This document shows, piece after piece, positions 7,710 through 16,597 of a stretch of 64,000 bases of DNA. The stretch is from JAGVSR01 sp031413815 (lineage in GTDB: Bacteria; Pseudomonadota; Alphaproteobacteria; Rhizobiales; Hyphomicrobiaceae): assembly GCA_031413815.1 (NCBI GenBank), contig JANOFU010000023.1, positions 19,872-83,871 on the forward strand, written 5' to 3'. Positions within the stretch are counted from its first letter, which is position 1. Every line of letters starts with the position of its first letter. The translations under genes were made by a program, and so were the position numbers. Below the pieces are notes generated by a model. The model saw only the letters and a program-made list of their open reading frames with translations, was not told where the DNA came from and did not search any database.

Positions 7710-9548
7710 TCAGGCGACGCTGGCTTCGCGGTCGGATTCGCGTTTGCGCTCTTGCTTCTTGCGCTCATTCGGGTCGAGCCAGCGCTTGCGCAAGCGGATC
7801 GACTGCGGCGTGATCTCAACCAATTCTTCGTCGGTGATGTAGCTCATCGCCCGTTCAAGCGTCAGCTTGATCGGCGTCGTCAATAGCACGGCATCGTCTT
7901 TGCCCGACGCGCGCACGTTGGTCAGCTTTTTGCCTTTGACCACGTTCACTTCGAGATCGTTCTCGCGCGTGTGCTCGCCGACGATCATCCCAGAATAAAC
8001 GCGAGTCTGGGCCCCGATGAAGAACGGTCCGCGATCCTGCAGGTTGAAGATCGCGTAGGCGGCGGCTTCCCCGTCGGAGTTCGAAATCAGAACGCCCGTG
8101 TGCCGGCCGGCGATGTCGCCTTTGTAGGGCGCATAGGAGTGGAACAGCTTGTTCATGACGGCCGTGCCGCGCGTATCCGACAACAGCTCTGACTGATAGC
8201 CGAGCAAGCTCCGGGTCGGTACATTGAATACCATGCGCGTGCGCCCGCCGCCTGAGGGGCGCATTTCCAGAAGCTCGCCTTTGCGCTCTGACAGTTTCTG
8301 AACCACGATGCCAGTATGCCCATCGTCTACGTCAATGATGACTTCTTCAATCGGTTCGAGCTTTTGGCCTGTGGCCTCATCGGTCTTGATGACGACTTTG
8401 GGCCGTGAGACCGTCAGCTCGAAGCCTTCGCGGCGCATGTTTTCGATGAGAATCGCGAGCTGCAGTTCGCCACGGCCAGCGACATCGAACGAATCGCCAT
8501 CGGACTCCATCGAGATTTTGATCGCAATGTTGCGTTCGGCTTCCTTGAGCAAGCGCTCGCGGATAACCCGGCTCTGAACCTTGTCGCCTTCCTGGCCTGC
8601 AAAGGGTCCGTCATTGATGCGGAAGATCATCGCCAAGGTCGGCGGATCGACCGGATGGGCGGGCAACGGCTTGTCAACCGACGGATCGCACAAGGTGTCG
8701 GCAACGGTCGCCTCGCTCATGCCGGCGAGGGCCACGATCTCTCCGGCTTCGGCCTGCTCAACAGGCACGCGATCAAGCCCGCGAAACGCGAGAACTTTCG
8801 TCACGCGGAATGTTTCGACGGTCTTGCCTTCCCGATTGAGCGCTTTCAGCGTCTGATTGGCCTTGATGGTGCCCGACGAAATGCGGCCCGTGAGAATGCG
8901 GCCCAGGAACGCATCAGCCTCTAGTGTCGTAGCCAACAAACTGGCCGGGCCTGGCTCGACGGTCGGCGGTGGCACGTGCTGAACGATCAAATCGAACATC
9001 GGCGCCAGATTTTCGCGCGGGCCAGCCGGATCAAGCGCCATCCAGCCATTGCGGCCAGAACCGTAGAGAACCGGGAAGTCGAGTTGCTCGTCCGTCGCGT
9101 CAAGGTTGGCGAACAGATCGAAAATTTCGTTGAGCACGTCCATGTGGCGCTCGTCGGGGCGGTCAATCTTGTTGATCGCAACAATCGGGCGAATGCCGCG
9201 CTTCAGAGCCTTCGACACTACGAATTTCGTTTGCGGCAGTGGGCCTTCGGAAGCGTCGACAAGCACAACAACGCCGTCGACCATGTTCAATATGCGCTCG
9301 ACTTCGCCGCCGAAATCGGCGTGGCCAGGCGTGTCAACGATGTTGATGCGGGTGTCTTTCCAGACCACAGACGTGCACTTGGCCAGAATCGTGATGCCGC
9401 GCTCGCGTTCCAGATCGTTGGAATCCATGGCCCGCTCGGCAACCTTTTGGTTGTCGCGGAAAGAGCCGGATTGCTTCAGCAATTCATCGACCAAGGTCGT
9501 TTTGCCATGGTCGACGTGCGCGATGATCGCGATGTTTCTGAGTTTCAT
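7710..9548 (-). CDS. typA: GTP-binding protein TypA/BipA
   Basis: This 612-residue ribosome-binding translational GTPase has all G motifs: G1 AHVDHGKTT near residue 10, the switch region RERGITI, G3 DTPGHADFGG and G4 NKIDRP. EF-G-like domains II, III and V and the BipA-specific C-terminus follow. BipA/TypA acts in ribosome assembly and translation at low temperature or stress. Length and domain order are standard. It is transcribed alone, divergent from the J-domain gene, with 234 bases between them. Confidence 0.97.
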   Translation of the reverse strand: MKLRNIAIIAHVDHGKTTLVDELLKQSGSFRDNQKVAERAMDSNDLERERGITILAKCTSVVWKDTRINIVDTPGHADFGGEVERILNMVDGVVVLVDASEGPLPQTKFVVSKALKRGIRPIVAINKIDRPDERHMDVLNEIFDLFANLDATDEQLDFPVLYGSGRNGWMALDPAGPRENLAPMFDLIVQHVPPPTVEPGPASLLATTLEADAFLGRILTGRISSGTIKANQTLKALNREGKTVETFRVTKVLAFRGLDRVPVEQAEAGEIVALAGMSEATVADTLCDPSVDKPLPAHPVDPPTLAMIFRINDGPFAGQEGDKVQSRVIRERLLKEAERNIAIKISMESDGDSFDVAGRGELQLAILIENMRREGFELTVSRPKVVIKTDEATGQKLEPIEEVIIDVDDGHTGIVVQKLSERKGELLEMRPSGGGRTRMVFNVPTRSLLGYQSELLSDTRGTAVMNKLFHSYAPYKGDIAGRHTGVLISNSDGEAAAYAIFNLQDRGPFFIGAQTRVYSGMIVGEHTRENDLEVNVVKGKKLTNVRASGKDDAVLLTTPIKLTLERAMSYITDEELVEITPQSIRLRKRWLDPNERKKQERKRESDREASVA

Positions 9549-9782
9549 AAGGGTCTCTTAGGAGGAGGGCGTCGCGGGGCCGTGTCTGCTGCGGCGCAAC
9601 AAATCTCGCGGGGACGTAGCACATTGCCCGGGATGCCGCCAGCGACAGGGTCACGCGGGCGCATAAATCCTGGGCTGGTGAGGCCCAAACGCGGGTTTGC
9701 ACGGACTTTGCGATTGTGCCGGTCACGGGGGCGGGCTGGGGCCCGGCTCGTTCCGTAGTGACACGTTAAGGAAGGCTGACGC

Positions 9783-10316
9783 ATGTTTGAGCGCAACAAG
9801 GTGGATACCGTGACCCACCAGCAGGCGACGGTTGCGGCGGAAATGGAACTCGACGACGGGGTGGTGCTGAAGGGCAAGTTCATCATTTCAGCGGCCCGGG
9901 CCTTCTTCGAAGTGCTGAACAGCCCGTCGCAGTTCCTCGAGTTTGAACCCTACGGCGAGGACCGCCTGATCGTTGCCAAGTCGAGCATCCGCGCGCTCAA
10001 GCTGGTGTCGGTGCCAAATGCTCCCAACTTGCAGACCAGAGTGCGTGAGGTTGATGTGTTCGACCCTTACCTGATCCTGGGGATCGCCAAGAGTGCAGCC
10101 TGGGACGAGGTTCGCGAGGCGTACGTCCGGCTCGCGAAAATCTATCATCCCGATCGCTATGAGAGCGTCGACCTGCCACCTGAAGTGCGCGAGTACCTCC
10201 AAGCCATGTCGCGCCGGATCAACGCCGCACACGCGGCCCTGGAGCAAACCAAAGAGACCGAAAAGTCGCGCGTCTCGACTCGAGTGGAGCCGATCTACAC
10301 CTCCCAGCCGCGGTAG
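9783..10316 (+). CDS. J-domain protein
   Basis: The protein has 177 residues. Residues 1-90 form an unassigned domain that begins with an acidic MELDDGVVLKG motif and is predicted to be beta-rich. Residues 92-155 are a J domain with DPYLILGI, and HPD at 122-124, the tripeptide that stimulates DnaK ATPase. The glycine/phenylalanine and zinc domains of DnaJ are absent, so it is a class III co-chaperone that would direct DnaK to a specific client through the N-terminal part. Similar short proteins are conserved in Hyphomicrobiales; the client is unknown. Confidence 0.85.
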   Translation: MFERNKVDTVTHQQATVAAEMELDDGVVLKGKFIISAARAFFEVLNSPSQFLEFEPYGEDRLIVAKSSIRALKLVSVPNAPNLQTRVREVDVFDPYLILGIAKSAAWDEVREAYVRLAKIYHPDRYESVDLPPEVREYLQAMSRRINAAHAALEQTKETEKSRVSTRVEPIYTSQPR

Positions 10317-10345
10317 TAACGCGATCTTGCCGAGACACCTCCCGC

Positions 10346-11431
10346 TTACTTGACGAGGCTTGGTTTGACCTCAACGGGGCCATCATTGCGGGTCGTCCAC
10401 AGCGACAGCAGAATTCCGCCGAGCAAGATTGAGATCGTGATGCCCAGGCTGATCGCCGGGTCGATCTTGCCGATGAACTGCTGCACGAAGATCTTGGCGC
10501 CAACGTAGATCAGAACAAGCGACAGCGCGTACTTCAGATAGTGGAAGCGATGCACCATCGCGGCCAGCACGAAGTACAGCGAACGCAGGCCGAGAATCGC
10601 GAAGATGTTGGACGTGTAGACGATGAACGGGTCTTGCGTGATGGCAAAAATGGCCGGAACGCTATCGACGGCAAAAATCAAGTCTGCAAACTCAATCATG
10701 ACGAGCGCGACAAACAGCGGCGTCGCCCAACGAACGACCTTGCCCGTCTTAGGGTCCGCTTGCATGACGAAGAAGTTCTGGCCGTCGATTTCTTTGGTGA
10801 TGCGCATATGCCGGCGCATAAACTTCAAGATCGGGTTGTTCTCGATATCCGGCTTGGTGTCCGCCATGACGAACATCTTGATACCGGTGAACACAAGGAA
10901 CGCTGAGAAGACGTAGAGGATCCAGTCAAACTGGTGGATCAAGGCCGCGCCCAGGCCGATCATGATGGCACGCAGAACAATGACGCCGAGGATTCCGTAA
11001 AACAGAACGCGGTGCTGATACTTCGGCGGAATGGCGAAGTATCCGAAGATCATCGCCATTACAAACACGTTGTCGAACGCCAGTGTTTGCTCGACCACCC
11101 ATCCCGTCAGATAGAGTTCCCAAGCCGTCCAGGCCCGGGCGGTGTCCGTCGTTTGCTTGACGATGTCGTCGTCGAGCGATTGCGCGTAGCCGTTGTAATA
11201 GAGCCACCACACGACGGCCGAGAATGCGACCCCGAGCGTCATACACGCGCCGGCAAGAATGGTACTTTCTCTAATGGTTGGTTCATGGGCTTCGGTGTGA
11301 AACAGCCCGAGATCCAGTGCAAGAATGAAGACAACGAGGAGGAGGAATGCGAGCCAGACCCAGACGGGCATGCCGAGAAACAGTGAAAAAAGAACTTCGA
11401 CCACCCGCCGCACCCCATTATTAAATTTCAC
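10346..11431 (-). CDS. TerC/Alx-family integral membrane protein
   Basis: This 361-residue protein has about nine hydrophobic segments. It carries the two TerC signature acidic motifs within membrane segments, EQTLAFDNVFV and MIEFADLIFAVDSVPA. Family members such as Alx export manganese, and others are linked to tellurium resistance; manganese export is the more likely role. The start is GTG at 11431, preceded by AAGG. No clear yybP-ykoY riboswitch, which often controls alx, was seen in the leader. It is divergent from the exosortase operon. Confidence 0.9.
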   Translation of the reverse strand: MKFNNGVRRVVEVLFSLFLGMPVWVWLAFLLLVVFILALDLGLFHTEAHEPTIRESTILAGACMTLGVAFSAVVWWLYYNGYAQSLDDDIVKQTTDTARAWTAWELYLTGWVVEQTLAFDNVFVMAMIFGYFAIPPKYQHRVLFYGILGVIVLRAIMIGLGAALIHQFDWILYVFSAFLVFTGIKMFVMADTKPDIENNPILKFMRRHMRITKEIDGQNFFVMQADPKTGKVVRWATPLFVALVMIEFADLIFAVDSVPAIFAITQDPFIVYTSNIFAILGLRSLYFVLAAMVHRFHYLKYALSLVLIYVGAKIFVQQFIGKIDPAISLGITISILLGGILLSLWTTRNDGPVEVKPSLVK

Positions 11432-11749
11432 GCCTTGCCGGGTTCAATTGCGCGCTCCAGCACACATTGACACGGGCCCCCAACGCGCTTCCCTGACCGG
11501 GAACTGGGATTGCCGTTCCGCCGGTTCAAGTCACAGGACACTCCGGTCCAGATAACGAATTTGTCATTGGCATTTGATCTGTATACTGCTCTGTGAAGCC
11601 GGGCCTCTCGCACAAACCCGCCGGAACGCGCACAGATTTGGCACAGGCCGGTGGCGATTGGCGAACACTGCCCGGAGACAGAAGACTGCTTGATCCCTCA
11701 CTCATGGTTTCGCCCGCGCGAGTGGCCGGCGAGACGAAGGAGTGTTCCA
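11432..11749. promoter_or_regulatory. Divergent intergenic region between the TerC gene and the exosortase operon
   Basis: This 318-base gap must hold promoters for both directions. On the plus strand TTGTCA (11561-11566) and TATACT (11582-11587) with a 15-base spacer form a candidate sigma-70-type promoter for the operon. An open frame runs in phase upstream of 11750, but AAGGAG at 11737-11742, 7 bases before ATG 11750, argues that translation begins there. Confidence 0.4.
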
Positions 11750-14233
11750 ATGAGTGATCGCAAACGAAAAGAATTGCCGGGTGGAGGACCTATTGAGTGG
11801 CTGCCTGCGGTCCAAACCACGACCCCAATTCTGAAATCACCGCAGGACCGGGGTAACGCGACTCTCCTTTCCTTGTTGTTCGGTGTCCTGCTCCCGGCCG
11901 CCGTTATTCTCGTCGAGCTCTCGACCCGGATGTGCGCGGAGGCGTTCTTTGATCCTCTGCCGACGATGGCGCACGTGGCCCTCGTGGCTATGGTGCCCAT
12001 CGCCAACCTGTTGGCCATCGCGCACCTCGACTCCTCGCCGCGGCCCATGCCGAAGTGGTTGCCCGTTCTGAGTGGACTCGCCATTGCCGTATCTGCGTTC
12101 TACGCGCTGATTTTCTTGCCGCTGCTGCCGCTGGCTGTTGTCGCCGTTCTGTTTTACGGCCTGGGTGTTCTGCCGATGGGGCCTCTGGCGTCATTTGCTG
12201 TCGCCCTCCGGCTGCGCACGCGATTGTCGCAGCGGCATGGCGCGAACTGGACGGCGCGTCCCGTTTGGGTTGGCGCCGTGACGGGGCTCGCCCTGCTATT
12301 GATGCTTGATATTCCCGCTGCCGCCACGCGGCTGGGCACGCAATGGGCTGTCAGCCCGGATCAGGGCCAGCGCGCGCGGGGACTCGCGCTGTTGCGATCG
12401 ATTGGTGACCAGCAGCAACTGCTTCGCCTTTGCTACGACAGCGCCGGCCGCCCAAGCGGATTGCTCAGCTTTCTTGTGACCTATGGCGGCGGGTCGCTGC
12501 TTGATCCGATGGAGCGGAATCTCGCCTGGTCCACAAACGAGATGCGTGAGATTTTCTATCGCACCTATGGCGTGCCGTTCAACGCCTTGCCGCCGCCGCA
12601 CCAGAACGGTCAATGGGCGCGGTTTAATGACTTTGCGTTCGATGCCGATCACGGCGGCACAGAAGTGGGCGGCCGAATCAAAGGCCTCGATCTTGTCTCA
12701 TCTCGCATCGACGGCTCGATCAGCGGCGATGATGCCACGGCCTACCTCGAATGGATCTTCGAATTCCGCAACACATCACCGCTTGATCGCGAGGCGCGCG
12801 TTGGCCTCGCCTTGCCGCCAGGCGCAGTCGTTTCGCGAGCAACGCTGTGGGTGAACGCGGAAGAACGTGAAGCGGCCTATGGCGGGCGAGGTGAGGTGCG
12901 CAAGGCCTATGAGCAAGTCGCGGTTCGCCAGCGGCAAGATCCGCTGCTTGTGACAACCAAGGGCGCAGACCGCGTGCTGGCACAAGCGTTTCCCGTTGGT
13001 CGCGGTGGCGGCACCATTAAGTTCAAGATCGGGATTACGGCGCCGTTGGACCTGCTGTCGAACGACCGCGCCGCGTTGACACTGCCAGCCATTGTCGATC
13101 GCAACTTCAGTTTCCCGGGCGACGCCAAGCACGCGATTTGGCTTGAAGGCAAACGGGCGATGTCGGTGACGGGCGGTGCGTTTCGCAGCGAGCAGGTCGA
13201 CGCGGACCGGTTCCGCCTGCAAGGCTCGTTGACCGATCAGGACTTGGCGAAGAGAAGGCCACAAGTGATCGTTGATCGCGATCCTGCTGTCACGCGGCTG
13301 ATCGCCAAGGCGTCCGGCGGTAGGTCGATCGTTCAGGAGTTTGCCGCTAGGCCGAACGCGCCGCCCGCAGCCTTGATGATTGTGCTCGACGGGTCGCAAC
13401 GGATGGGGCCGCATGCCCGCGACATTGCCAAGGCGCTGGACACGATCCCGGAAGGCAGCCGCGCCGGTTTGATAATTGCGGGTGATCAATTGACGCGACT
13501 TCCCGTTACCGCGTGGTCTCCGGATCATTCAGCTGCGGTCAAGACAGCCATTGCGGGCGCGAGCTTCGCGGGTGGCCAGGACAATACCGAGGCGATTGCC
13601 GAAGCCGTGAAAGACTTGGAGCGGGAACCGGGCGCGGTGCTGCTCTGGCTTCATGGTCCCCAACCTCTGCAGTTCCGCGCGACATCGGCGCTGCTCGAGC
13701 AAGTCACCAGCCGGATTTCAACATTTCCAAACCTGCATCTTTACGCCGTCGAACCGGGTCCCAACGAACTGCTGCCCGATGCGCCGTGGGCGTGGGGGGC
13801 AAAGCTGGTGCCAGCGCGCGGAGATGTTTCTGCGGATCTCGCAGGCCACTTGGCGGCGCTTTACTCGGTTGGAGAGACGGTGTCGGTCGCCCGCCGCTTG
13901 GATGCCACAGTTCAGGACTCGGCGACAGGCTCAGACCACATCGCGCGGCTCTGGGCGCGCGATGAAATTCTGTCGCTCATGAGTGCGCACGGTGAGGCCA
14001 GCCGCGGCGACGCTGTTCGCATTGCCACCGACCAACGGCTGGTCACGCCGGTTTCCGGGGCCGTGGTTCTCGAAACGCAAAAGCAATTCGCCGACAACGG
14101 CCTGACCCCTGTCACCAAAGGCAGCGTACCGACCGTGCCGGAACCGCATGAGTGGGCGATGATCCTGATCGCGAGTTTTGCGCTGATGAGGATGGCCTGG
14201 CGGCAGCGGCAGATGAGCGGAGGCATGGCGTGA
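11750..14233 (+). CDS. VIT/vWA-type multi-pass membrane protein with PEP-CTERM sorting tail
   Basis: The start at 11750 has AAGGAG at 7 bases; the product is 827 aa. Residues 36-190 hold several transmembrane helices. A VIT-like domain spans about 315-435 (EFRNTSPLDREARVGLALP). A vWA-like domain begins near 540 (IVLDGSQRMG, a partial MIDAS motif). The last 32 residues are a PEP-CTERM signal: VPEPHEWA, a hydrophobic helix, then RQRQ. Proteins of this general design are known as dedicated exosortase substrates, for example the VIT proteins of XrtN systems and the PEP-CTERM integral membrane family. It overlaps the exosortase gene by 4 bases, so it is the likely sole substrate. Confidence 0.85.
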   Translation: MSDRKRKELPGGGPIEWLPAVQTTTPILKSPQDRGNATLLSLLFGVLLPAAVILVELSTRMCAEAFFDPLPTMAHVALVAMVPIANLLAIAHLDSSPRPMPKWLPVLSGLAIAVSAFYALIFLPLLPLAVVAVLFYGLGVLPMGPLASFAVALRLRTRLSQRHGANWTARPVWVGAVTGLALLLMLDIPAAATRLGTQWAVSPDQGQRARGLALLRSIGDQQQLLRLCYDSAGRPSGLLSFLVTYGGGSLLDPMERNLAWSTNEMREIFYRTYGVPFNALPPPHQNGQWARFNDFAFDADHGGTEVGGRIKGLDLVSSRIDGSISGDDATAYLEWIFEFRNTSPLDREARVGLALPPGAVVSRATLWVNAEEREAAYGGRGEVRKAYEQVAVRQRQDPLLVTTKGADRVLAQAFPVGRGGGTIKFKIGITAPLDLLSNDRAALTLPAIVDRNFSFPGDAKHAIWLEGKRAMSVTGGAFRSEQVDADRFRLQGSLTDQDLAKRRPQVIVDRDPAVTRLIAKASGGRSIVQEFAARPNAPPAALMIVLDGSQRMGPHARDIAKALDTIPEGSRAGLIIAGDQLTRLPVTAWSPDHSAAVKTAIAGASFAGGQDNTEAIAEAVKDLEREPGAVLLWLHGPQPLQFRATSALLEQVTSRISTFPNLHLYAVEPGPNELLPDAPWAWGAKLVPARGDVSADLAGHLAALYSVGETVSVARRLDATVQDSATGSDHIARLWARDEILSLMSAHGEASRGDAVRIATDQRLVTPVSGAVVLETQKQFADNGLTPVTKGSVPTVPEPHEWAMILIASFALMRMAWRQRQMSGGMA

Positions 14234-15033
14234 ACCAGCCTCTTCTCGTTCTGGCTGTCGTCGTTTTGACTACGTGGGACAGCTGGCGCTGGTACGCGAC
14301 GCGATTGATGGCGTCGCCCGAGGAAGGCGCGGCGTTGCTTTTGACGCTGGCCTTTTTCGCGGTGCTCGCAGCCCCTCGTCTCGCAAAGCGCCAACCGCTG
14401 CATGCCGTGCCGCTCGCGCAATTGACCGCATTGCTGTGTCTCTATGCAGCCGCCGAATTGATGTTACCGCCGATCTTCGCCGCCGCCCTCGCGGTCACGG
14501 CGGCTCTGCTGACGCTTTATTTGGCCGGGTTCGGTCAGCGCCCACCTTTCGCATTTTGGGGGCTGGTGGCGTTGGCTTTGCCGGTGCTGCCGTCCCTGCA
14601 ATTTGTGCTCGGCTATCCCATGCGGCTCGTCTCGGCCGCGCTGACGGTTGCGCTGCTTGACCTTCAGGGTCTGCCGATTGAGCGGCAAGGCACCTACGTC
14701 GTGGTGCGCGGCGAGATGGTGCAGTTCGATGCGCCGTGCAGCGGCGTCAGTATGATGTGGGCATTGATGCTGTTGACGCTGATGATCAGCGTCCTCTATC
14801 GATTCAACTTTGTGAAACTGGCGCTGGCCGTTTGCGGCACGATCGCTATTGCCATCGCCTGCAATGTGCTGCGGGTGTCGAGCTTGCTCTATGCCGAGTT
14901 CGGCAACTGGGCGCCGCCGGGCAGTTTCGCGCACGAAGGCATCGGACTGGTGGCGTTTGTACTGTCTGCCGCTGGCGTGATGGCTGCCCTCAATCGTTTG
15001 AACGGACGGGAGCGGGTGCCATGCGCGGTTTGA
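14230..15033 (+). CDS. Exosortase (PEP-CTERM sorting transpeptidase)
   Basis: The GTG start at 14230 overlaps the upstream stop (GTGA). The 267-residue protein is multi-pass. The three catalytic residues of exosortases are present in order: Cys170 (DAPCSGVSMMW), Arg215 (NVLRVSSLL) and His235 (AHEGIGLVAF). Exosortases cleave PEP-CTERM tails and are thought to pass the protein to a surface anchor. The flanking substrate and EpsI-like genes support a self-contained system. No exopolysaccharide gene cluster adjoins it, unlike classical EpsH loci. The Xrt subtype cannot be fixed by eye. Confidence 0.9.
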   Translation: MNQPLLVLAVVVLTTWDSWRWYATRLMASPEEGAALLLTLAFFAVLAAPRLAKRQPLHAVPLAQLTALLCLYAAAELMLPPIFAAALAVTAALLTLYLAGFGQRPPFAFWGLVALALPVLPSLQFVLGYPMRLVSAALTVALLDLQGLPIERQGTYVVVRGEMVQFDAPCSGVSMMWALMLLTLMISVLYRFNFVKLALAVCGTIAIAIACNVLRVSSLLYAEFGNWAPPGSFAHEGIGLVAFVLSAAGVMAALNRLNGRERVPCAV

Positions 15034-15590
15034 AGGTCAGCGCGTCACTGTTGGCATTTGCCGGTGCGGCGGTCCTGGCGGCTGCGGCACCGCACTTGGC
15101 ACCGGCTGCGAACTCCGCCGCTACGGCGGCACAGGGGTTCCCAGGGTGGCCAAACGTGTACGACGGTGTGGCCCTAACAGAATTGCCGATGTCGGCGCGC
15201 GAGCAGGCGTTTGCCAAGGACTTTCCGGGACGGATCAGCCGGTTTTCGGATGGTCAGCGCGAGATCATTCTCCGCTGGGTGGGATCACCTACCCGCAAGC
15301 TGCATCCAGCGTCGGATTGCTTCCGCGGTATCGGTTACACCATCACGCCGATGCCGCTGCAACGAAACAGTAGCGGCCACGCCATGGGTTGCTTCCATGC
15401 TTCGCGGGACAGAGAAACGTTGCAGGTCTGCGAGCTCATTCGCGAGACCAGCGGCACGGCGGTCTGGTCGGACGTTTCGGCCTGGTACTGGGACACGGTG
15501 TGGGGCGCAACGCCCGGCCCGTGGTGGTCAGAGGTGGTTGCGGAAAATGTCGTGTCTGCGCATCCGTCACCTCCTTCTGGATGGAGGTAG
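15021..15590 (+). CDS. Exosortase-associated EpsI-like periplasmic protein
   Basis: This 189-residue protein starts at ATG 15021, 13 bases inside the exosortase gene. The N-terminus is a signal or anchor helix rich in alanine. The HPASDCFRGIGYTI segment matches the cysteine-containing core of EpsI-type exosortase partners (HxPxxCxxxxG pattern), and three further cysteines follow. EpsI proteins accompany or are fused to exosortases; their exact role is unsettled. Overlap with both upstream genes indicates one translationally coupled operon. Confidence 0.7.
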   Translation: MRGLKVSASLLAFAGAAVLAAAAPHLAPAANSAATAAQGFPGWPNVYDGVALTELPMSAREQAFAKDFPGRISRFSDGQREIILRWVGSPTRKLHPASDCFRGIGYTITPMPLQRNSSGHAMGCFHASRDRETLQVCELIRETSGTAVWSDVSAWYWDTVWGATPGPWWSEVVAENVVSAHPSPPSGWR

Positions 15591-15601
15591 AGCCGGACAG
15601 C

Positions 15602-15949
15602 TCAGCACGCCGGGGCCGAGTCTACGAATACAGCCGTTATCTCAGCATCCTCGATGAAGGCACGGAACCGTTGCGGCCGTGAGCGTCCCTTGCCCTTCCT
15701 CCCCCGCATCCCCAGCGTCCGCAGGCGCAGCGCATTGAGCTTGATGAGGCCTGCCGCGTCTTTCTGGCCGTAGGCGTCTTTGTCGTCTTCAAACGTCACA
15801 AGCGTCGAAGAATAGAGCGACTTCGCGCTCTCGCGGCCGATGACGTTGCCCTTACAGAGTTCGAAGGTGATTTCACCTTCGATACGCTGATTGCCGTCCG
15901 GCGGAGCGAGCGTGCTCCGTCCGTCCGCGATGCCGGCCGTAACGTTCTG
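15602..15949 (-). pseudogene. argG: Decayed C-terminal fragment of argininosuccinate synthase
   Basis: The minus-strand frame from 15949 (just after an in-frame TAA) to the stop at 15602 encodes 115 residues without a proper start. The middle part matches the ArgG C-terminus: KGNVIGRESAKSLYSS, LVTFEDDKDAYGQKDAAG and LIKLNALRLRTL. About 300 N-terminal residues with the ATP and substrate sites are missing, and the last 35 residues drift from the family. It is a remnant, presumably left by a rearrangement; a functional argG should exist elsewhere. Confidence 0.7.
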
Positions 15950-16036
15950 TTAAGACATGCATGTGCTTCAGTTTACAAAATCTTTTCGAAACTCACGTAT
16001 TATGCGGACAGTTTGTAGTCAAATCGTGTGTTTCAG

Positions 16037-16543
16037 ATGTCCATCGCCCAAACAAGCCCCCACACCATTGAACTGGCCGACCAGCAGTTCGAGCAATCGC
16101 AGCTTGGCAGTTACTCTGGCTATCACGCCCTTGTTCCGGTGTTGATCGGTCTGGCGATCCCTTTGACACTATTTGTGACGATCCAGCCTGACGCCCTGCA
16201 AGACGCCCGCTTCGTTGCAACGGCCCTCCTCCTGCTGATCGGCGTGAGCGCTGCGGCAATCTTTGTCGTCAGCTTGCTGAACCCGGGCACCATTCTCGCG
16301 GTCCGCTTCGATTCGGCGGCTCGGATTGCTCAGGTTATCCGCTCTGGCACCTTCGCCAATGTGGTGTACTCGGTTCCATTCAACCGTGTCGTCGCTGTAC
16401 GGCTTGAAACCCAATACGATGACGATGGCTACGCCGTGCAGAAAGCTTTGATGGTGCTGCAGCCGCGCGAAGTAATTGAGCTGCCGCCATCGACGAGCGC
16501 ACGCGATATCGCACTGGTTAAGGCTGCCATAGGCATTCGTTGA
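16037..16543 (+). CDS. Hypothetical membrane protein with two transmembrane helices
   Basis: This 168-residue protein starts at ATG 16037; a GTG at 16028 is the alternative. Two adjacent hydrophobic helices lie at about residues 35-55 and 63-86 (LVPVLIGLAIPLTLFV and ATALLLLIGVSAAAIFVV). A soluble domain follows, containing FNRVVAVRLETQYDDDGY and REVIELPPST. The layout resembles small PH-like membrane-associated proteins, but no family is recognised. It lies between the argG remnant and a helicase gene. Confidence 0.6.
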   Translation: MSIAQTSPHTIELADQQFEQSQLGSYSGYHALVPVLIGLAIPLTLFVTIQPDALQDARFVATALLLLIGVSAAAIFVVSLLNPGTILAVRFDSAARIAQVIRSGTFANVVYSVPFNRVVAVRLETQYDDDGYAVQKALMVLQPREVIELPPSTSARDIALVKAAIGIR

Positions 16544-16597
16544 GCTTTGCAACGCAATCCAAATCTGGTGCCGCTGCGACTTTGACAGTGCATTCCC

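Noticed and set aside
8976..9758. 260-residue plus-strand frame antisense to typA
   Set aside because: The strand below encodes the conserved GTPase domain; the frame has no family features.
11432..11620. Possible yybP-ykoY manganese riboswitch ahead of the TerC gene
   Set aside because: The minus-strand leader lacks the conserved GGGGAGUAG-type and GGGGAAG-type loops in order; only loose likenesses are seen.
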